Shown here in pieces: positions 25,343 to 34,168 of a stretch of DNA of 64,000 nucleotides. The stretch comes from Virgibacillus siamensis (GTDB lineage: Bacteria > Bacillota > Bacilli > Bacillales > Amphibacillaceae): assembly GCF_900162695.1 (NCBI RefSeq), contig NZ_FUIH01000007.1:2852001-2916000 (forward strand), in the 5' to 3' direction. A program made the translations under genes and the position numbers. The notes under the pieces are model-generated. The model made no database searches, had not been told where the DNA came from, and saw only the letters and a list, made by a program, of their open reading frames with translations. Within the stretch, counting starts at the first letter, position 1. Each line of letters starts with the position of its first letter.

Positions 25343-26623
25343 CTATTTCTTTACACCTTTACGGGCCATTTCCTCGTCCATTTGCTGGAAAAATTCTTCG
25401 TTGTTCTTCGATGCACGCAATCGCTTCAGGAAGCGGTCCAGGAAGTTGTGGGAATCCTGCATTGTTTTGCGGATTGCCCAAATTTTGTCAAGATGACTTT
25501 TTGAAATAAGCAGTTCTTCTTTCCTGGTGCCGGATTTAAGAATGTCAATTGATGGGAAAATACGACGTTCGGCAAGACTGCGGTCAAGGTGCAGTTCCAT
25601 GTTGCCGGTTCCTTTAAATTCCTCGTAAATCACATCATCCATGCGTGAGCCTGTATCGACCAATGCTGTCGCCAAAATGGTGAAGCTGCCACCCTCTTCA
25701 ATATTGCGGGCAGCACCGAAAAAGCGTTTCGGACGGTGGAATGCCGCCGGGTCGATACCACCTGAAAGCGTACGTCCGCTTGGCGGGATAACCAAGTTGT
25801 ATGCACGTGCCAGCCGCGTGATACTATCCATCAGTACGATGACATCACGTTTATGTTCAACAAGACGCATCGCGCGCTCCAGGACAAGCTCGGAAACTTT
25901 GATATGGCTTTCCGGAACTTCGTCAAATGTTGAACTGACCACATCGACATCCGGTGAGACGGATCGTTCAATATCGGTTACTTCCTCAGGACGCTCGTCG
26001 ACCAGCAGAATAATCAGCTTCGCTTCCGGGTGGTTTGCGGAAATGCTGTTGGCAATTTCCTTCAATAATACCGTTTTACCGGCTTTTGGCGGGGCTACAA
26101 TCAGACCGCGCTGTCCAAAGCCAACTGGTGTCATAATATCAATAATCCGGGTGGAAAGTCGTTTCGTATCTTTTTCCAATTGCATTAAACGGTCCGGATA
26201 AAGTGCTGTCAACGCCGGAAAATGGACACGTTCTTTTGCTGTTTCCGGGTCTTCCCCATTGACCGCGTCAACATGGAGCAAACCATAGTAACGTTCGTTT
26301 TCTTTTGGAGGACGGACTTTACCGGAAACTTTATCACCATTGCGCAAATCAAAACGCCGGATTTGTGATGCGGAAATATAAATATCCTCAGCACTCGGCG
26401 AATAGTTGATCGGACGCAGAAATCCGAATCCTTCCGATGGAATAATTTCCAGAATTCCATCCATAAACAGGTATCCGTCTTTTTCCGCCTGTGCTTTTAA
26501 TATCGCAAAAATCAGCTCGCGTTTTGTAAGTTTTGCATAATAGGATACCTTATACTCACGCGCCAGAGTATATACTTCTTTTAATGTTAATGTCTCTAAA
26601 TGAGATATTGTTAGTGCTGCCAT
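25343..26623 (-). CDS. rho: Transcription termination factor Rho
   Basis: The 426-residue hexameric RNA helicase ends unproductive and antisense transcription. An N-terminal helical domain is followed by a cold-shock RNA-binding fold (FMDGILEIIPSEGFGFLRP, about 54-71), then the ATPase core with P-loop APPKAGKT at 177-184, Walker B VIVLMDSITRLARAYN and the Q/R loops. It lies downstream of glpX and upstream of rpmE, as in B. subtilis. Confidence 0.98.
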   Translation of the reverse strand: MAALTISHLETLTLKEVYTLAREYKVSYYAKLTKRELIFAILKAQAEKDGYLFMDGILEIIPSEGFGFLRPINYSPSAEDIYISASQIRRFDLRNGDKVSGKVRPPKENERYYGLLHVDAVNGEDPETAKERVHFPALTALYPDRLMQLEKDTKRLSTRIIDIMTPVGFGQRGLIVAPPKAGKTVLLKEIANSISANHPEAKLIILLVDERPEEVTDIERSVSPDVDVVSSTFDEVPESHIKVSELVLERAMRLVEHKRDVIVLMDSITRLARAYNLVIPPSGRTLSGGIDPAAFHRPKRFFGAARNIEEGGSFTILATALVDTGSRMDDVIYEEFKGTGNMELHLDRSLAERRIFPSIDILKSGTRKEELLISKSHLDKIWAIRKTMQDSHNFLDRFLKRLRASKNNEEFFQQMDEEMARKGVKK

Positions 26624-26839
26624 TCAATTCACCACGCCTATTCATTTTTACAATTTGATTATTTGTTCAGATATGCTTTCATTAAAATTTTCCTTATGAT
26701 GGTCAGTTTTATATGAAATGAAGAATTACTGGGAGCTAGAATAGAAGTTTGTACACATTACAACTATAATATCCAAACTATACTAGTATTAAACATCTAC
26801 CATAATACCCTTTAACCTGGCAAGTTTCAACTCCATTTG

Positions 26840-26881
26840 AAAAAATAATAGAGAGGGAAGCCCGTTCAATGGCTTCCCTGC
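26840..26881 (-). terminator. glpX terminator
   Basis: AGGGAAGCC pairs with GGCTTCCCT around an 8-nt loop; a T-rich TCTCTATTATTTTTT follows on the minus strand. Confidence 0.85.
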
Positions 26882-26889
26882 ACTTATAT

Positions 26890-27861
26890 TTATGGTTTGA
26901 TTACGAGGTTTGGTTTTTTCTCCAGGCTGTGTTTTCCATCAATAAAGCGGACTGTTCCGCTTTTAGCACGCATGACGACTGTCTGGGTAGTTGCATTATT
27001 TGCGCCTTTAAACTGAACACCTTGCAGTAATTCGCCGTCTGTTACACCGGTTGCTGCAAATATGGCATCATCGCCGCCGCAAAAATCATCCATATACAGA
27101 ACTTTTTCTGTATCCGGAATACCCATATCTTTGCATCGTTCGCGCTCTTCATCATTTGATGGAATCAGTTTACCCTGCATTTCACCGCCAAGGCATTTCA
27201 GTGCAACTGCACCAAGTACGCCTTCCGGTGCGCCGCCAATACCTAAGAGGAGGTCGACGCCTGTATCATCAAATGCGGTGTTCATTGCCGCTGCAACGTC
27301 ACCGTCCGGAATCAGTTTGATACGGGCTCCCGCTACACGGATTTCTTCGATCAATTCTTTGTGGCGGGGGCGGTCCAATACGATAACAACAAGGTCTTCC
27401 ACTGCTTTGTTTTTCGCTTCCGCAACAGCTTTCAGGTTGTCGGCTGTGGAAGCGTTAATATCAACTTTGCCTACCGCTTCCGGTCCTACTGCAATTTTTT
27501 TCATGTACATATCTGGTGCATGCAACAATTTTTTATGATCGGCAATCGCGATAACTGCCAGCGCATTCCATGTACCCTGGGCAACGATGTTTGTTCCTTC
27601 AAGCGGGTCTACTGCCACATCCACACTAGGACCGGAACCAGTACCAAGTTCTTCGCCTATGTAAAGCATTGGCGCTTCATCCATTTCACCTTCACCGATG
27701 ACGACTCGTCCTTTCATCGGTATCGTATCGAATACGTCACGCATAGCGGAGGTTGCTGCATCATCTGCTTCTTCTTTTTTTCCCCGCCCCATCCAGCGAG
27801 CTGATTTAAGGGCTGCTGCTTCGGTAACGCGTACGATTTCCATTGTTAAACTTCTTTCCAT
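26890..27861 (-). CDS. glpX: Fructose-1,6-bisphosphatase class II
   Basis: The 323-residue gluconeogenic enzyme hydrolyses fructose-1,6-bisphosphate. The start MERSLTMEIVRVTEAAALKSARW is the family N-terminus; metal and substrate residues lie in VVIGEGEMDEAPMLYIGE and DVAVDPLEGTNIVA, with GIGGAPEGVLGAVALKCLGG further on. It lies between murA2 and rho as in B. subtilis. Normal length, ending at its own terminator. Confidence 0.97.
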   Translation of the reverse strand: MERSLTMEIVRVTEAAALKSARWMGRGKKEEADDAATSAMRDVFDTIPMKGRVVIGEGEMDEAPMLYIGEELGTGSGPSVDVAVDPLEGTNIVAQGTWNALAVIAIADHKKLLHAPDMYMKKIAVGPEAVGKVDINASTADNLKAVAEAKNKAVEDLVVIVLDRPRHKELIEEIRVAGARIKLIPDGDVAAAMNTAFDDTGVDLLLGIGGAPEGVLGAVALKCLGGEMQGKLIPSNDEERERCKDMGIPDTEKVLYMDDFCGGDDAIFAATGVTDGELLQGVQFKGANNATTQTVVMRAKSGTVRFIDGKHSLEKKPNLVIKP

Positions 27862-27943
27862 GTCATTCCTCTCCTTTAAAACAAAATACCCTCATCCCAC
27901 GAAGATATTTTGAATCTCCTTTAGAGAATGAAAAAAGCGTTGC

Positions 27944-28199
27944 GGCTGAGACATTGGAAAATGGAGCGAATAACCGCTCCGGAAATATACTTCGCTTTCA
28001 CTGCCAGCATAAGTGCGACATCTGCTCAAGCAAGCTTTCGCAGTGTCTTCTTTACCGCGGGCGGCTGCTGAGCCTCCTCGTGCTTACGCACTGCGGGGTC
28101 TCACCTATGCCTTTCCTCCCGCTGGAGTCTCCGTATATTCCCTCCGCTAAATTCCCAATTTTTTCCTTTTGAATTACACGTTTTTATTATGTCCCAGCC
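27944..28199. repeat. Dispersed repeat R2, copy 1 (GGCTGAGACA...TGTCCCAGCC)
   Basis: A 256-bp element bounded by the near-inverted ends GGCTGAGACA and TGTCCCAGCC. The core holds GGAAATATACTTCGCTTTCA, GCGGGCGGCTGCTGAGCCTCC and GCGGGGTCTCACCTATGCC and is about 85-90% alike by eye to copy 2 at 60838-61128. It fills most of the glpX-murA2 gap (374 nt). No supported ORF or transposase. Confidence 0.9.
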
Positions 28200-28235
28200 T
28201 TTTTATATCTAATACCCATCCATAACCAGCCGGCT

Positions 28236-29522
28236 TCAGGAGTTTTGAAACTGCTGGACTTCCTGCTCGGTCATTTCCTCGCGCCAAACATTTGCACCAA
28301 GGGCAAGTAATTTATCTGTAAGCTTTTCATACCCGCGGTCAATGTGTTCGAGGCCGGTTATTTCAGTAATGCCATTGGCCATCAATCCGGCAATGACAAG
28401 TGATGCACCTGCACGCAAGTCGGTTGCTTTCACCTTTGCACCCTGGAGCTGAACAGGCCCGGATACAATGGCAGATCCACCCTCCACTTTTATTATAGCA
28501 TTCATTCGGCGTAATTCATCAATATGTTTTAATCTTGCTGCGTAAATTGTATCGGTAATGACGCCGGTGTTGACTGCCTTGGTTAAAAGTGTTGTGAACG
28601 GCTGCTGCAGATCAGTCGGGAATCCCGGGTAGACCAATGTTTTAATATCAACACTTTTGAGCGGATTTTTCGGGGCAACCAAAAGCTGCTCATCACTTTC
28701 TTCTATCGTCACACCCATTTCGCGCAACTTTGCCAATACGGATTCCAGATGCTGTGAAATTACGTTATCAATGATAACTTCATTGCCCTGTGCAGCCGCG
28801 GCAATGGCATAGGTTCCCGCTTCAATTCTATCCGGGATGATGGTATGACGGCATCCATTCAAGGACGAAACCCCTTCAATGCGGATGACATCCGTTCCCA
28901 CACCCTTGATCTTCGCACCCATATTCGTTAACAATGTGGCTACGTCAATGATTTCAGGTTCTTTTGCTGCATTTTCTATGATGGTTTTTCCTTTTGCTTT
29001 AACAGCGGCCAGCATAATATTGATAGTTGCGCCAACACTGACAACGTCTAAGTAAATCCGCGCGCCGGTCAATTCTTTTGCACGAAGATAAATCGCACCC
29101 TGTTCATTGGTCACTTCCGCCCCAAGCGCCTCAAACCCTTTGATATGCTGATCAATCGGGCGCGGACCAAGATGACATCCACCAGGCAGGCCAATGACAG
29201 CCTGTTTAAATTTGCCCAGCATTGCACCCATAAAATAATAGGATGCCCGCAGTTTTTTGACTTTTCCATTTGGCAACGGCATCGACACAACGTTAGTTGG
29301 ATCAATGTAAGCTGTTTGCCCGTCCCAGGTAACACGGCCGCCTATTTCTTCCAGCAGACCGCCCAATGTATAGATATCCGAAATTTCCGGAAGACCTTCA
29401 ATCGCTACCTCAGAATCAGCTAAAAGTGCAGCAGGCAGCAATGCAACTGCACTGTTTTTAGCACCGTTGATCCGAACCTTTCCATTTAACAAATGACCGC
29501 CTTCAACTAACATTTTTTGCAA
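28236..29522 (-). CDS. murAB: UDP-GlcNAc 1-carboxyvinyltransferase 2
   Basis: The 428-residue second MurA has the catalytic Cys116 in GLPGGCHLGPRPIDQH (fosfomycin target) and NGAKNSAVALLPAALLAD near the N-terminus. It catalyses the same first step of peptidoglycan synthesis as the copy at 1-198. I take TTG 29522 as start because GGGGTG is 8 nt upstream and MQKMLVEGGH matches the family; ATG 29513 is the alternative. Its place between glpX and tal matches B. subtilis murAB. Confidence 0.94.
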   Translation of the reverse strand: MQKMLVEGGHLLNGKVRINGAKNSAVALLPAALLADSEVAIEGLPEISDIYTLGGLLEEIGGRVTWDGQTAYIDPTNVVSMPLPNGKVKKLRASYYFMGAMLGKFKQAVIGLPGGCHLGPRPIDQHIKGFEALGAEVTNEQGAIYLRAKELTGARIYLDVVSVGATINIMLAAVKAKGKTIIENAAKEPEIIDVATLLTNMGAKIKGVGTDVIRIEGVSSLNGCRHTIIPDRIEAGTYAIAAAAQGNEVIIDNVISQHLESVLAKLREMGVTIEESDEQLLVAPKNPLKSVDIKTLVYPGFPTDLQQPFTTLLTKAVNTGVITDTIYAARLKHIDELRRMNAIIKVEGGSAIVSGPVQLQGAKVKATDLRAGASLVIAGLMANGITEITGLEHIDRGYEKLTDKLLALGANVWREEMTEQEVQQFQNS

Positions 29523-29670
29523 TTAGGAGCACCCCACTTTGTATGTTACAGGACTTACTGATGCAGGCTGACATTGCACTGCCATTCATTTCCATCCATA
29601 TTCAGTCATAGTTTGCACAAATTTTCCATTTTCATGTACTTATTTTTTTAAAAAACAGGGTGAGCCGTGG

Positions 29671-30044
29671 CCAGCTCCAGCGCCCAGCAACTAGCAAACT
29701 TCACACTCCTCCACTACGATAAGTCAACATCGGTTCGGATTTTAAGGAAGGCCGACTAAAACCGGCCTTTGCGGCCAACGTCGGCACACCCCTATGAAGG
29801 GGCGTGTTTCCTTTATCCCATTGTTGAAGGAAGATCGGCTAAAACCGCCGCTTTGCGCGGCAACGCCGACCCACACTAAATGGCAGGGCGCAGTTTGTCG
29901 CAGTTTGACTGGCAGTAATCCCCACTGAAAATCGTGGGGAAACTGCCAGTTCAAGCCCGATTTGTTCAACTAACATTCAGTGGGAAAAACACCACTGAAT
30001 GAAGTTTCACGATATACGTTGCTAAACGGGCGCTTCCGCTTTTA
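29671..30044 (-). repeat. Modular dispersed repeat R1, copy 2
   Basis: A minus-strand copy of the element at 17277-17536, longer because it carries two internal modules: one GATCGGC-type module shared with copy 1 and one GGCCGAC/GTCGGC module, closed by AAGGAA/TTTCCTT, shared with copy 3. Its AAAAGCGGAAGCGCCCG end overlaps the tal stop codon, so it reads on directly from tal in the transcript. It fills most of the 519-nt murA2-tal gap; 29523-29670 shows nothing else I recognise. Confidence 0.9.
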
Positions 30045-30683
30045 TTTTTGCTTATTCCAATCTGCAAGGAATTTTTCGATACCTTGATCTGTTAGTGGAT
30101 GTTTGACAAGCTGTCCGAGTACCTTGTATGGAATTGTTGCAATATTCGCTCCATTTGCTGCAGCATCAATCACATGGAGTGGATGTCTGATTGATGCAGC
30201 AATAATTTCCGTTTCGATGCCATGACGGTCAAAGATTTGTGAAATCGTTGCAATCAGATCCATTCCATCATGACCGATATCATCAAGTCTGCCGAGGAAC
30301 GGTGAAACATATGATGCACCTGCTCGCGCTGCAAGCAGAGCCTGATTTGCATTAAAAATCAAGGTCACGTTCGTTTTAATATTCAGATCACTGAACGCTT
30401 TAACCGCTTTTAATCCTTCCAGCGTCATTGGAACCTTGACAGTGATATTTGGTGCGATTGCAGCAAGCTCCTTGCCTTCCTTAATCATTCCTTCCGCATC
30501 TTCGGAAATGACTTCTGCGCTGACGGAACCGTCCACCTCACTGGTGATTTCCTTCAAACGATCATGAAACGAAACACCTTCCTTTGCCACCAGGCTTGGG
30601 TTGGTCGTCACGCCGGCCAGTATCCCGAGTTCATTTGCCGAACGAATTTCTTCAATGTTCGCCGTATCAACAAAAAATTTCAT
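30042..30683 (-). CDS. tal: Transaldolase (small TalC/FSA-type)
   Basis: The 213-residue enzyme of the pentose phosphate pathway has its Schiff-base Lys83 in NITVKVPMT, with KFFVDTANIEEIR at the N-terminus and NVTLIFNANQALLAARAGASYVSPF. A fructose-6-phosphate aldolase activity is the main alternative. ATG 30683 follows GTGGGG; the ORF opens at 30704. It equals ywjH in B. subtilis, but the neighbour fbaA is missing here. R1 copy 2 begins at its stop codon. Confidence 0.93.
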   Translation of the reverse strand: MKFFVDTANIEEIRSANELGILAGVTTNPSLVAKEGVSFHDRLKEITSEVDGSVSAEVISEDAEGMIKEGKELAAIAPNITVKVPMTLEGLKAVKAFSDLNIKTNVTLIFNANQALLAARAGASYVSPFLGRLDDIGHDGMDLIATISQIFDRHGIETEIIAASIRHPLHVIDAAANGANIATIPYKVLGQLVKHPLTDQGIEKFLADWNKQK

Positions 30684-30928
30684 CGTTGTATACCCCACTT
30701 TCATGCATTATTTATTCCTATGAATTATGCCCGATCAGATGAACCGAATGCACACATTTTAACGTGCCATATTTCGTTTTATTTCGACGAAAACACGCTG
30801 AATTAGATGCGGTTCGACAGCTTTTTTCGTCAACGTACCGGCAGTTGTGCCGATACCTCTTCATAGCGGCCTGAAAAGCACGGGCATATAAAACTTCACC
30901 TGATTCCATATATTTTTACTACAGTATT

Positions 30929-30957
30929 AGAATACCAACTACTGCCGGAAGTGGCAA
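30929..30957 (-). promoter_or_regulatory. Candidate tal promoter
   Basis: On the minus strand TTGCCA (30952-30957), 17-nt spacer, TATTCT (30929-30934). Moderate match; the only pair with good spacing downstream of the spo0F terminator. Confidence 0.35.
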
Positions 30958-30982
30958 GAACAAATACAGGTGGTCAATCCAT

Positions 30983-31022
30983 TAAAAAAACAGCCGGTGA
31001 TAAAATCATCGGCTGTTTTGCG
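30983..31022 (-). terminator. spo0F terminator
   Basis: AACAGCCGATGA pairs with TCACCGGCTGTT around a 4-5 nt loop and is followed by seven T on the minus strand. Confidence 0.88.
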
Positions 31023-31029
31023 CTGAATA

Positions 31030-31389
31030 TTATCCCAACAGGTTCCTGGTGTAGTCGCATACTTCCTGAACATTAAACGGTTTGGCAAGAATCTTTTTCA
31101 CCAATCCGAATTGCTCGGTTTCACGGCTGATATCCTCCGGCAGTCCGCTCATTACGATTGCCGGTGTTGTTATTTCACGCTCGCTCATCTTTCGAAGAAC
31201 TTCAATTCCATCAATTATCGGAAGTTTATAATCGAGCATAAGCAGATCAAATTCTTTGCTGGACAGATAATCCAACGCTTCTTTTCCCGTCTGTACAGTC
31301 GTTACCTGATAGCCTTCATTTGTAAAAATCTCCTGCAGAAGCAAGCGGATGCCTGGCTGATCATCTACGACCAGAATCTCTCTTGTCAT
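31030..31389 (-). CDS. spo0F: Sporulation initiation phosphotransferase Spo0F
   Basis: A 119-residue single-domain response regulator that passes phosphate from sporulation kinases to Spo0B in the phosphorelay. Acidic pocket Asp9-Asp10, phospho-acceptor Asp53 in LLMLDYKLP, and the conserved Lys in ILAKPF. The switch region is divergent: VMSGLPED replaces the VMTAYGE I recall from B. subtilis Spo0F, so the Thr is Ser. Identity rests on single-domain form, gene order next to pyrG, and a sigma-H promoter. Confidence 0.9.
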   Translation of the reverse strand: MTREILVVDDQPGIRLLLQEIFTNEGYQVTTVQTGKEALDYLSSKEFDLLMLDYKLPIIDGIEVLRKMSEREITTPAIVMSGLPEDISRETEQFGLVKKILAKPFNVQEVCDYTRNLLG

Positions 31390-31457
31390 TGTTTTGAACC
31401 ATCCCCATCCCCATTTCGCAATTATTTTACTTTTTACCCTAATTTATCTTTTATCAC

Positions 31458-31514
31458 ATTATATCTAATTCTACATGAAATGAAAATATCCTTTTTCATA
31501 TCGAATTTTTGACA
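31458..31514 (-). promoter_or_regulatory. spo0F promoter region: sigma-H promoter plus 0A-like boxes
   Basis: On the minus strand AAAGGATAT (31486-31494), an 11-nt spacer and GTAGAATTA (31466-31474) fit the sigma-H consensus throughout. TATAAT (31458-31463) with TTTTCA 17 nt upstream could be an overlapping sigma-A promoter. TGTCAAA (31508-31514) and, on the plus strand, TATCGAA (31499-31505) are each one base from the Spo0A box TGTCGAA. Confidence 0.7.
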
Positions 31515-31544
31515 TGAAATAAGTAATTTGACTGTATTTATACG

Positions 31545-31592
31545 ATAAGACCTACATATGGAAGCAAACGCGCGTTCCGCATGTAGGTCTTT
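31545..31592 (-). terminator. Hairpin terminator downstream of pyrG
   Basis: AAAGACCTACATGCGGAA pairs with TTCCATATGTAGGTCTT, a long stem 10 bases after the pyrG stop. The T tract is poor, so termination may be incomplete into spo0F. Confidence 0.65.
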
Positions 31593-31601
31593 ATCCCTTA
31601 C

Positions 31602-33209
31602 CTATATTTCTTTTTGTTGAATGGCTGCTCCGACGAATCCTTCGAACAGTGCTTGCGGGTTCGTTGGACGTGACTTGAATTCCGGATGGAACTGGCACGC
31701 GATAAACCATGGATGGTCTTCAATTTCAATGGTTTCAACCAGTCTGCCGTCAGGGCTTGTTCCGGAAAAGATAAATCCGCTGTCCGCCATTTGCTCACGG
31801 TATTCATTGTTGAACTCATAACGGTGACGATGGCGTTCATACACGATATCCGCATTTTGATAGGCAGCTTTTGTTTTTGTGCCCTCCACCAACTTGCACG
31901 GATAAATACCAAGTCGCAAAGTACCACCCATATCAGAAATATTTTTCTGCTCAGGAAGCAAATCTATGATTGGATATGGAGTGTGCGGGTCGATTTCCGC
32001 AGAATGTGCTCCTTCTAATCCGAGGACATTACGAGCGTATTCGACAGTCGCAAGCTGCATGCCGAGACAAATTCCGAAGTATGGAACTTTGTGCTCTCTG
32101 GCATAGCGGATTGCCGCGATTTTCCCTTCAATCCCACGGTCTCCAAACCCGCCGGGAACCAAAATGCCGTCCACGTCTTCCAGTGCATGCTTAATGCTTT
32201 CTTCACTAAGTTTCTCAGCATTAATCCACTTGACTTCGACATTGGAATCATACGTATAACCGGCATGCTTCAGCGATTCAACAACTGAAAGATATGCATC
32301 CGGCAATTCGACATATTTACCTACAAGCCCAATCGTTGTTGTTTTGGACAAACCACGTACTTTATTGACTAGCTTCATCCATTCTTCCATTTCCGCCTCT
32401 TTGCATTCCAGTCCGAAATGGTCGCATGTCAGCTGATCCAGATGCTGCTCCTGCAAGGAAACCGGAATCTGATATAATGTATCGGCGTCGATCATTTCAA
32501 TAACCGCTTCTTTATCAATATCGCAGAAAAGTGCAATTTTCTCTTTCATTTCCTGGCTGATAGGAAGTTCTGTCCGCAATACAATGGCATCGGGCTGTAT
32601 CCCAAGTGAACGCAATTCCTTTACACTGTGCTGGGTCGGCTTTGTTTTCATTTCACCTGCTGCTTTAATATATGGAACAAGTGTACAATGAATGTACATG
32701 ACATGGTCCCTGCCGATATCACTTTTAATCTGGCGGATTGCTTCCAAAAATGGTAATGATTCGATATCGCCGACTGTCCCGCCGATTTCTGTAATGACAA
32801 CATCTGCCTTCGTTTCCTGTCCGGCGCGGAAGACCTGTTCTTTAATTTCATTTGTGATATGCGGGATAACTTGTACCGTCCCGCCAAGATAATCCCCGCG
32901 GCGTTCCTTTTTGATGACGCTGGAATAAACTTTTCCAGTTGTGATGTTGCTGTATTTATTCAGGTTAATATCCGTAAAACGCTCATAATGGCCAAGGTCA
33001 AGATCTGTTTCCGCGCCGTCTTCCGTCACGAAAACTTCACCATGCTGATACGGGCTCATAGTACCCGGATCCACGTTGATATACGGATCAAATTTCTGAA
33101 TGGTAATTTTTAATCCGCGGTTTTTTAATAAGCGTCCCAGTGATGCTGCCGTAATTCCTTTTCCCAATGAGGAGACAACGCCCCCGGTTACAAAAATATA
33201 TTTCGTCAC
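31602..33209 (-). CDS. pyrG: CTP synthase
   Basis: The 535-residue enzyme aminates UTP to CTP using glutamine. The synthetase domain starts MTKYIFVTGGVVSSLGKGITA with its P-loop, followed by a class I glutaminase domain with nucleophile Cys in YFGICLGMQ and His/Glu in QFHPEF. Standard length. It is preceded by a leader with all parts of the CTP-sensing attenuator known from Gram-positive pyrG genes, and lies between rpoE and spo0F. Confidence 0.99.
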   Translation of the reverse strand: MTKYIFVTGGVVSSLGKGITAASLGRLLKNRGLKITIQKFDPYINVDPGTMSPYQHGEVFVTEDGAETDLDLGHYERFTDINLNKYSNITTGKVYSSVIKKERRGDYLGGTVQVIPHITNEIKEQVFRAGQETKADVVITEIGGTVGDIESLPFLEAIRQIKSDIGRDHVMYIHCTLVPYIKAAGEMKTKPTQHSVKELRSLGIQPDAIVLRTELPISQEMKEKIALFCDIDKEAVIEMIDADTLYQIPVSLQEQHLDQLTCDHFGLECKEAEMEEWMKLVNKVRGLSKTTTIGLVGKYVELPDAYLSVVESLKHAGYTYDSNVEVKWINAEKLSEESIKHALEDVDGILVPGGFGDRGIEGKIAAIRYAREHKVPYFGICLGMQLATVEYARNVLGLEGAHSAEIDPHTPYPIIDLLPEQKNISDMGGTLRLGIYPCKLVEGTKTKAAYQNADIVYERHRHRYEFNNEYREQMADSGFIFSGTSPDGRLVETIEIEDHPWFIACQFHPEFKSRPTNPQALFEGFVGAAIQQKEI

Positions 33210-33341
33210 TGTTCATCCCTCTTCCTTCTATTGTTAATATGTTCATTTGAGTCGAAATTAAATCGTCAAAAACTATTTTGTGGGAATCTCCGCTTATTCC
33301 TGCCATTTCGAATTTGGTTTTTGTAGCTGATTTTCCAATAA

Positions 33342-33403
33342 AACAAAAAAAGCGCTCCCCTAACGGAAGGGGAAACGCTTTGTATTTTGAAATTAAAGAG
33401 CCC
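33342..33403 (-). promoter_or_regulatory. pyrG CTP-responsive attenuator leader
   Basis: The transcript predicted from the promoter starts GGGCTC and reaches a terminator stem AAAGCG-TTTCCCC / GGGGAGCGCTTT followed by seven T. In the known mechanism low CTP stalls polymerase at the first C, extra G residues are added to the 5' end, and this poly-G tail pairs with the C/U-rich 5' arm (TTTCCCCTTCC here), preventing termination. All elements are visible. Confidence 0.88.
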
Positions 33404-33410
33404 AATAAAA

Positions 33411-33439
33411 ATTGTACTCATCCCTTATCAAAAAGTCAA
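33411..33439 (-). promoter_or_regulatory. pyrG promoter
   Basis: TTGACT (33434-33439), 17-nt spacer, TACAAT (33411-33416), placing the start at the GGGC of 33400-33403, as required for reiterative G addition. Confidence 0.85.
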
Positions 33440-33455
33440 GCAGCCTTCATGAAAA

Positions 33456-33959
33456 CTATTTCTTTTTTTCCTCATTATCGTCGTCATCTTCGTCATCATA
33501 GTCTTCATCATGTTCGTCATCATAATCGTCATAATCTTCATCATGATCGTCATCATGGACTTCGTCTTCAAAATTATCGGTCAACACTTCAAGATCATCA
33601 TCATGATCTTCCGGTTCTTCTACTTTTTCTTCTTTCTTTTTCTTCGTTGCCTTTTTCTTTTTTGTCGTTTTTTTCTTTTTCGGCTTAGGGCCGTCCTCTA
33701 CCTGATCAATCGGGTACCACCGTTTCAATCCCCAGATGCCTGAACCGGTTGTAATAAAACGGCCGTCCACGGTCAGGTCTGTATAGAACTGTGAAAGGTA
33801 GTCCTGTTTTAGTTCCTCAGTAAAGCCTTTCATTTCAGCTACCTGATCATATAATTCACTGTAATGAACAGCTTTTTTATTATCTGTCAAAATGATATGT
33901 GCCAATTCAATCATTGGCATTCTTTGCATTTCCTCGCGGCTGTAATCTTTCAAACCCAT
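33456..33959 (-). CDS. rpoE: RNA polymerase delta subunit
   Basis: The 167-residue protein has the N-terminal HARE-HTH domain (MGLKDYSREEMQRMPMIEL to about 90) and a long, highly charged C-terminal tail: a Lys-rich block (KKKKTTKKKKATKKKKEE) followed by an Asp/Glu-rich stretch. The delta subunit helps RNA polymerase recycle and respond to initiating NTP levels. The GAT/GAC-rich tail gives low-complexity DNA at 33470-33620. It lies upstream of pyrG as in B. subtilis. Confidence 0.97.
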   Translation of the reverse strand: MGLKDYSREEMQRMPMIELAHIILTDNKKAVHYSELYDQVAEMKGFTEELKQDYLSQFYTDLTVDGRFITTGSGIWGLKRWYPIDQVEDGPKPKKKKTTKKKKATKKKKEEKVEEPEDHDDDLEVLTDNFEDEVHDDDHDEDYDDYDDEHDEDYDDEDDDDNEEKKK

Positions 33960-34038
33960 GCTACCGCACTCCCTTTTTCATGTATTAAGGCGATGGTTAT
34001 TGTTCATCGCAACATAATGTTCGTTTTATGGTTGTATA

Positions 34039-34068
34039 GTATAAATCATACCATACATTATAAACAAA
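34039..34068 (-). promoter_or_regulatory. Candidate rpoE promoter
   Basis: On the minus strand TTGTTT (34063-34068), 18-nt spacer, TATACT (34039-34044). A second TATAAT-like stretch overlaps, so the exact start is uncertain. Confidence 0.5.
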
Positions 34069-34096
34069 TCTGAAACGAATATGCCAGTATGAACCT

Positions 34097-34134
34097 GAAA
34101 AAAGTTGAGAAAATCTTGTTTTCTCAACTTTTTT
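34097..34134. terminator. Terminator after icmF (bidirectional form)
   Basis: AAAAAAGTTGAGAAAA and the matching GTTTTCTCAACTTTTTT form a near-perfect stem with A and T tracts on either side. On the minus strand it follows R1 copy 3 and ends the acyl-CoA operon. Confidence 0.88.
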
Positions 34135-34168
34135 GAATTCGTCGTACGATTCTATGCTTTTGTACCAT

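Larger units (their letters stand above)
30684..31029. other. tal leader region, position usually occupied by fbaA
   Basis: About 346 nt without a supported gene. It contains the spo0F terminator and a candidate tal promoter, leaving a tal leader of about 230 nt. A 63-codon ORF (30718-30909) has no ribosome site and resembles nothing I know, including FbaA. Confidence 0.5.

Noticed and set aside
30718..30909. 63-codon ORF upstream of tal
   Set aside because: No ribosome site, no recognisable similarity, Cys/Arg-rich composition typical of chance ORFs. A remnant of fbaA was considered but not supported.
33470..33743. Low-complexity plus-strand ORF rich in Phe and Ile
   Set aside because: It is the antisense of the acidic tail of rpoE.
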